Source: Gammaproteobacteria bacterium (lineage in GTDB: Bacteria; Pseudomonadota; Gammaproteobacteria; Steroidobacterales; SZUA-146). Taken from it: 6,253 nucleotides of DNA. Numbering within the stretch: the first letter of the stretch is position 1; each line of letters opens with the position of its first letter. Under the pieces are notes generated by a model, which made no database searches, was not told where the DNA came from, and saw only the letters and a list, made by a program, of their open reading frames with translations. This document shows positions 5,989 through 6,253 of the stretch, piece by piece. A program made the position numbers and the translations under genes. The stretch lies in assembly GCA_003228965.1 (NCBI GenBank), contig QIGP01000161.1:1-6253 (forward strand), read 5' to 3'.

Positions 5989-6253
5989 CTACGAAGTCGC
6001 AACCGTTTGGTCACCGAACTCAAATTCATCGGCATCGGCGTGTATGGGGAAGCGATGACGGAAGCGCTCGACTTCGGTCAGTGACAGGGTCGTGCTCACT
6101 ACTGTTTGAGCGACGCCTGCATCACACATTGTTTGACCTTTCGGGTCGATCACCATGGAATTGCCCAGATAGTTTTTATCGTGAGCATCAAGACCTACGC
6201 GGTTGTTGGCAATCATGTACGCCTGGTTCTCTATGGCGCGAGCGGTCAACAGG
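5989..6253 (-). CDS. Carbon-nitrogen hydrolase (nitrilase superfamily, omega-amidase/YafV-like), C-terminal part; gene runs off right edge
   Basis: Eighty-seven codons of a C-terminus are present, with the reading frame continuing beyond 6252. The sequence LLTARAIENQAYMIANNRVGLDAHDKNYLGNSMVIDPKGQ is the typical C-terminal core of nitrilase-type amidases. The ending around RFRHRFPIHADADEF matches the omega-amidase (YafV/Nit2-like) subgroup, whose members hydrolyse alpha-ketoglutaramate and alpha-ketosuccinamate. The TTG at 6249 would be an internal codon, because the ARAIENQ segment normally sits about 180 residues into the protein. The Glu-Lys-Cys catalytic residues lie outside the window. 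The gene converges on the GGDEF-EAL gene with a 16-bp gap and has no apparent link to the phosphate theme. Family is confident; substrate is inferred from similarity. Confidence 0.85.
   Translation of the reverse strand, partial: LLTARAIENQAYMIANNRVGLDAHDKNYLGNSMVIDPKGQTMCDAGVAQTVVSTTLSLTEVERFRHRFPIHADADEFEFGDQTVATS

Noticed and set aside
5989..6249. A small stand-alone 86-residue protein starting at TTG 6249
   Set aside because: The sequence is the C-terminal segment of a nitrilase-type hydrolase, and the frame stays open to the window edge, so it is a truncated view of a longer gene.

Overview
The window looks like a chromosomal segment of a Gammaproteobacterium, probably a free-living aquatic one. 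The PhoB and PhoR proteins are of the E. coli/Pseudomonas type and length. The porin belongs to the OprO/OprP class, the operator repeats follow the gammaproteobacterial Pho-box pattern (7-bp units every 11 bp), and base composition is moderate. The genus cannot be named from sequence alone. No RNA gene, mobile element, CRISPR array or phage signature is visible.

Left block, all on the minus strand (1-2517): reading from right to left, phoB (response regulator), phoR (sensor histidine kinase) and, after a 221-bp gap, the 5' end of a phosphate-selective porin gene that runs off the left edge. A Pho-box direct repeat lies just upstream of phoB. A three-unit Pho-box array lies upstream of the porin. 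Together these form a textbook phosphate-starvation circuit: PhoR senses low phosphate status and phosphorylates PhoB. PhoB then activates its own operon and an outer-membrane channel for phosphate or polyphosphate.

Right block, plus strand (2788-5972): divergent from phoB across about 200 bp of AT-rich DNA is a two-gene operon with an ATGA overlap. The first gene encodes a secreted PhnD-family substrate-binding protein. The second encodes a membrane-anchored protein with a periplasmic sensor domain (CHASE8/Cache-like), HAMP, GGDEF and EAL domains. No ABC permease or ATPase is present, so the binding protein is more likely a periplasmic sensor for its partner than a transporter component. The GGDEF motif reads GGDQF, no I-site is present, and the EAL domain has lost several metal or catalytic residues. 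The protein may therefore be a c-di-GMP effector, or have altered or no enzymatic activity. This pairing beside phoBR is the most interesting feature here, although I found no convincing Pho box for this operon.

Right edge: convergent with the operon and separated by only 16 bp is the 3' end of a carbon-nitrogen hydrolase gene (omega-amidase/YafV type) on the minus strand, cut by the window edge.
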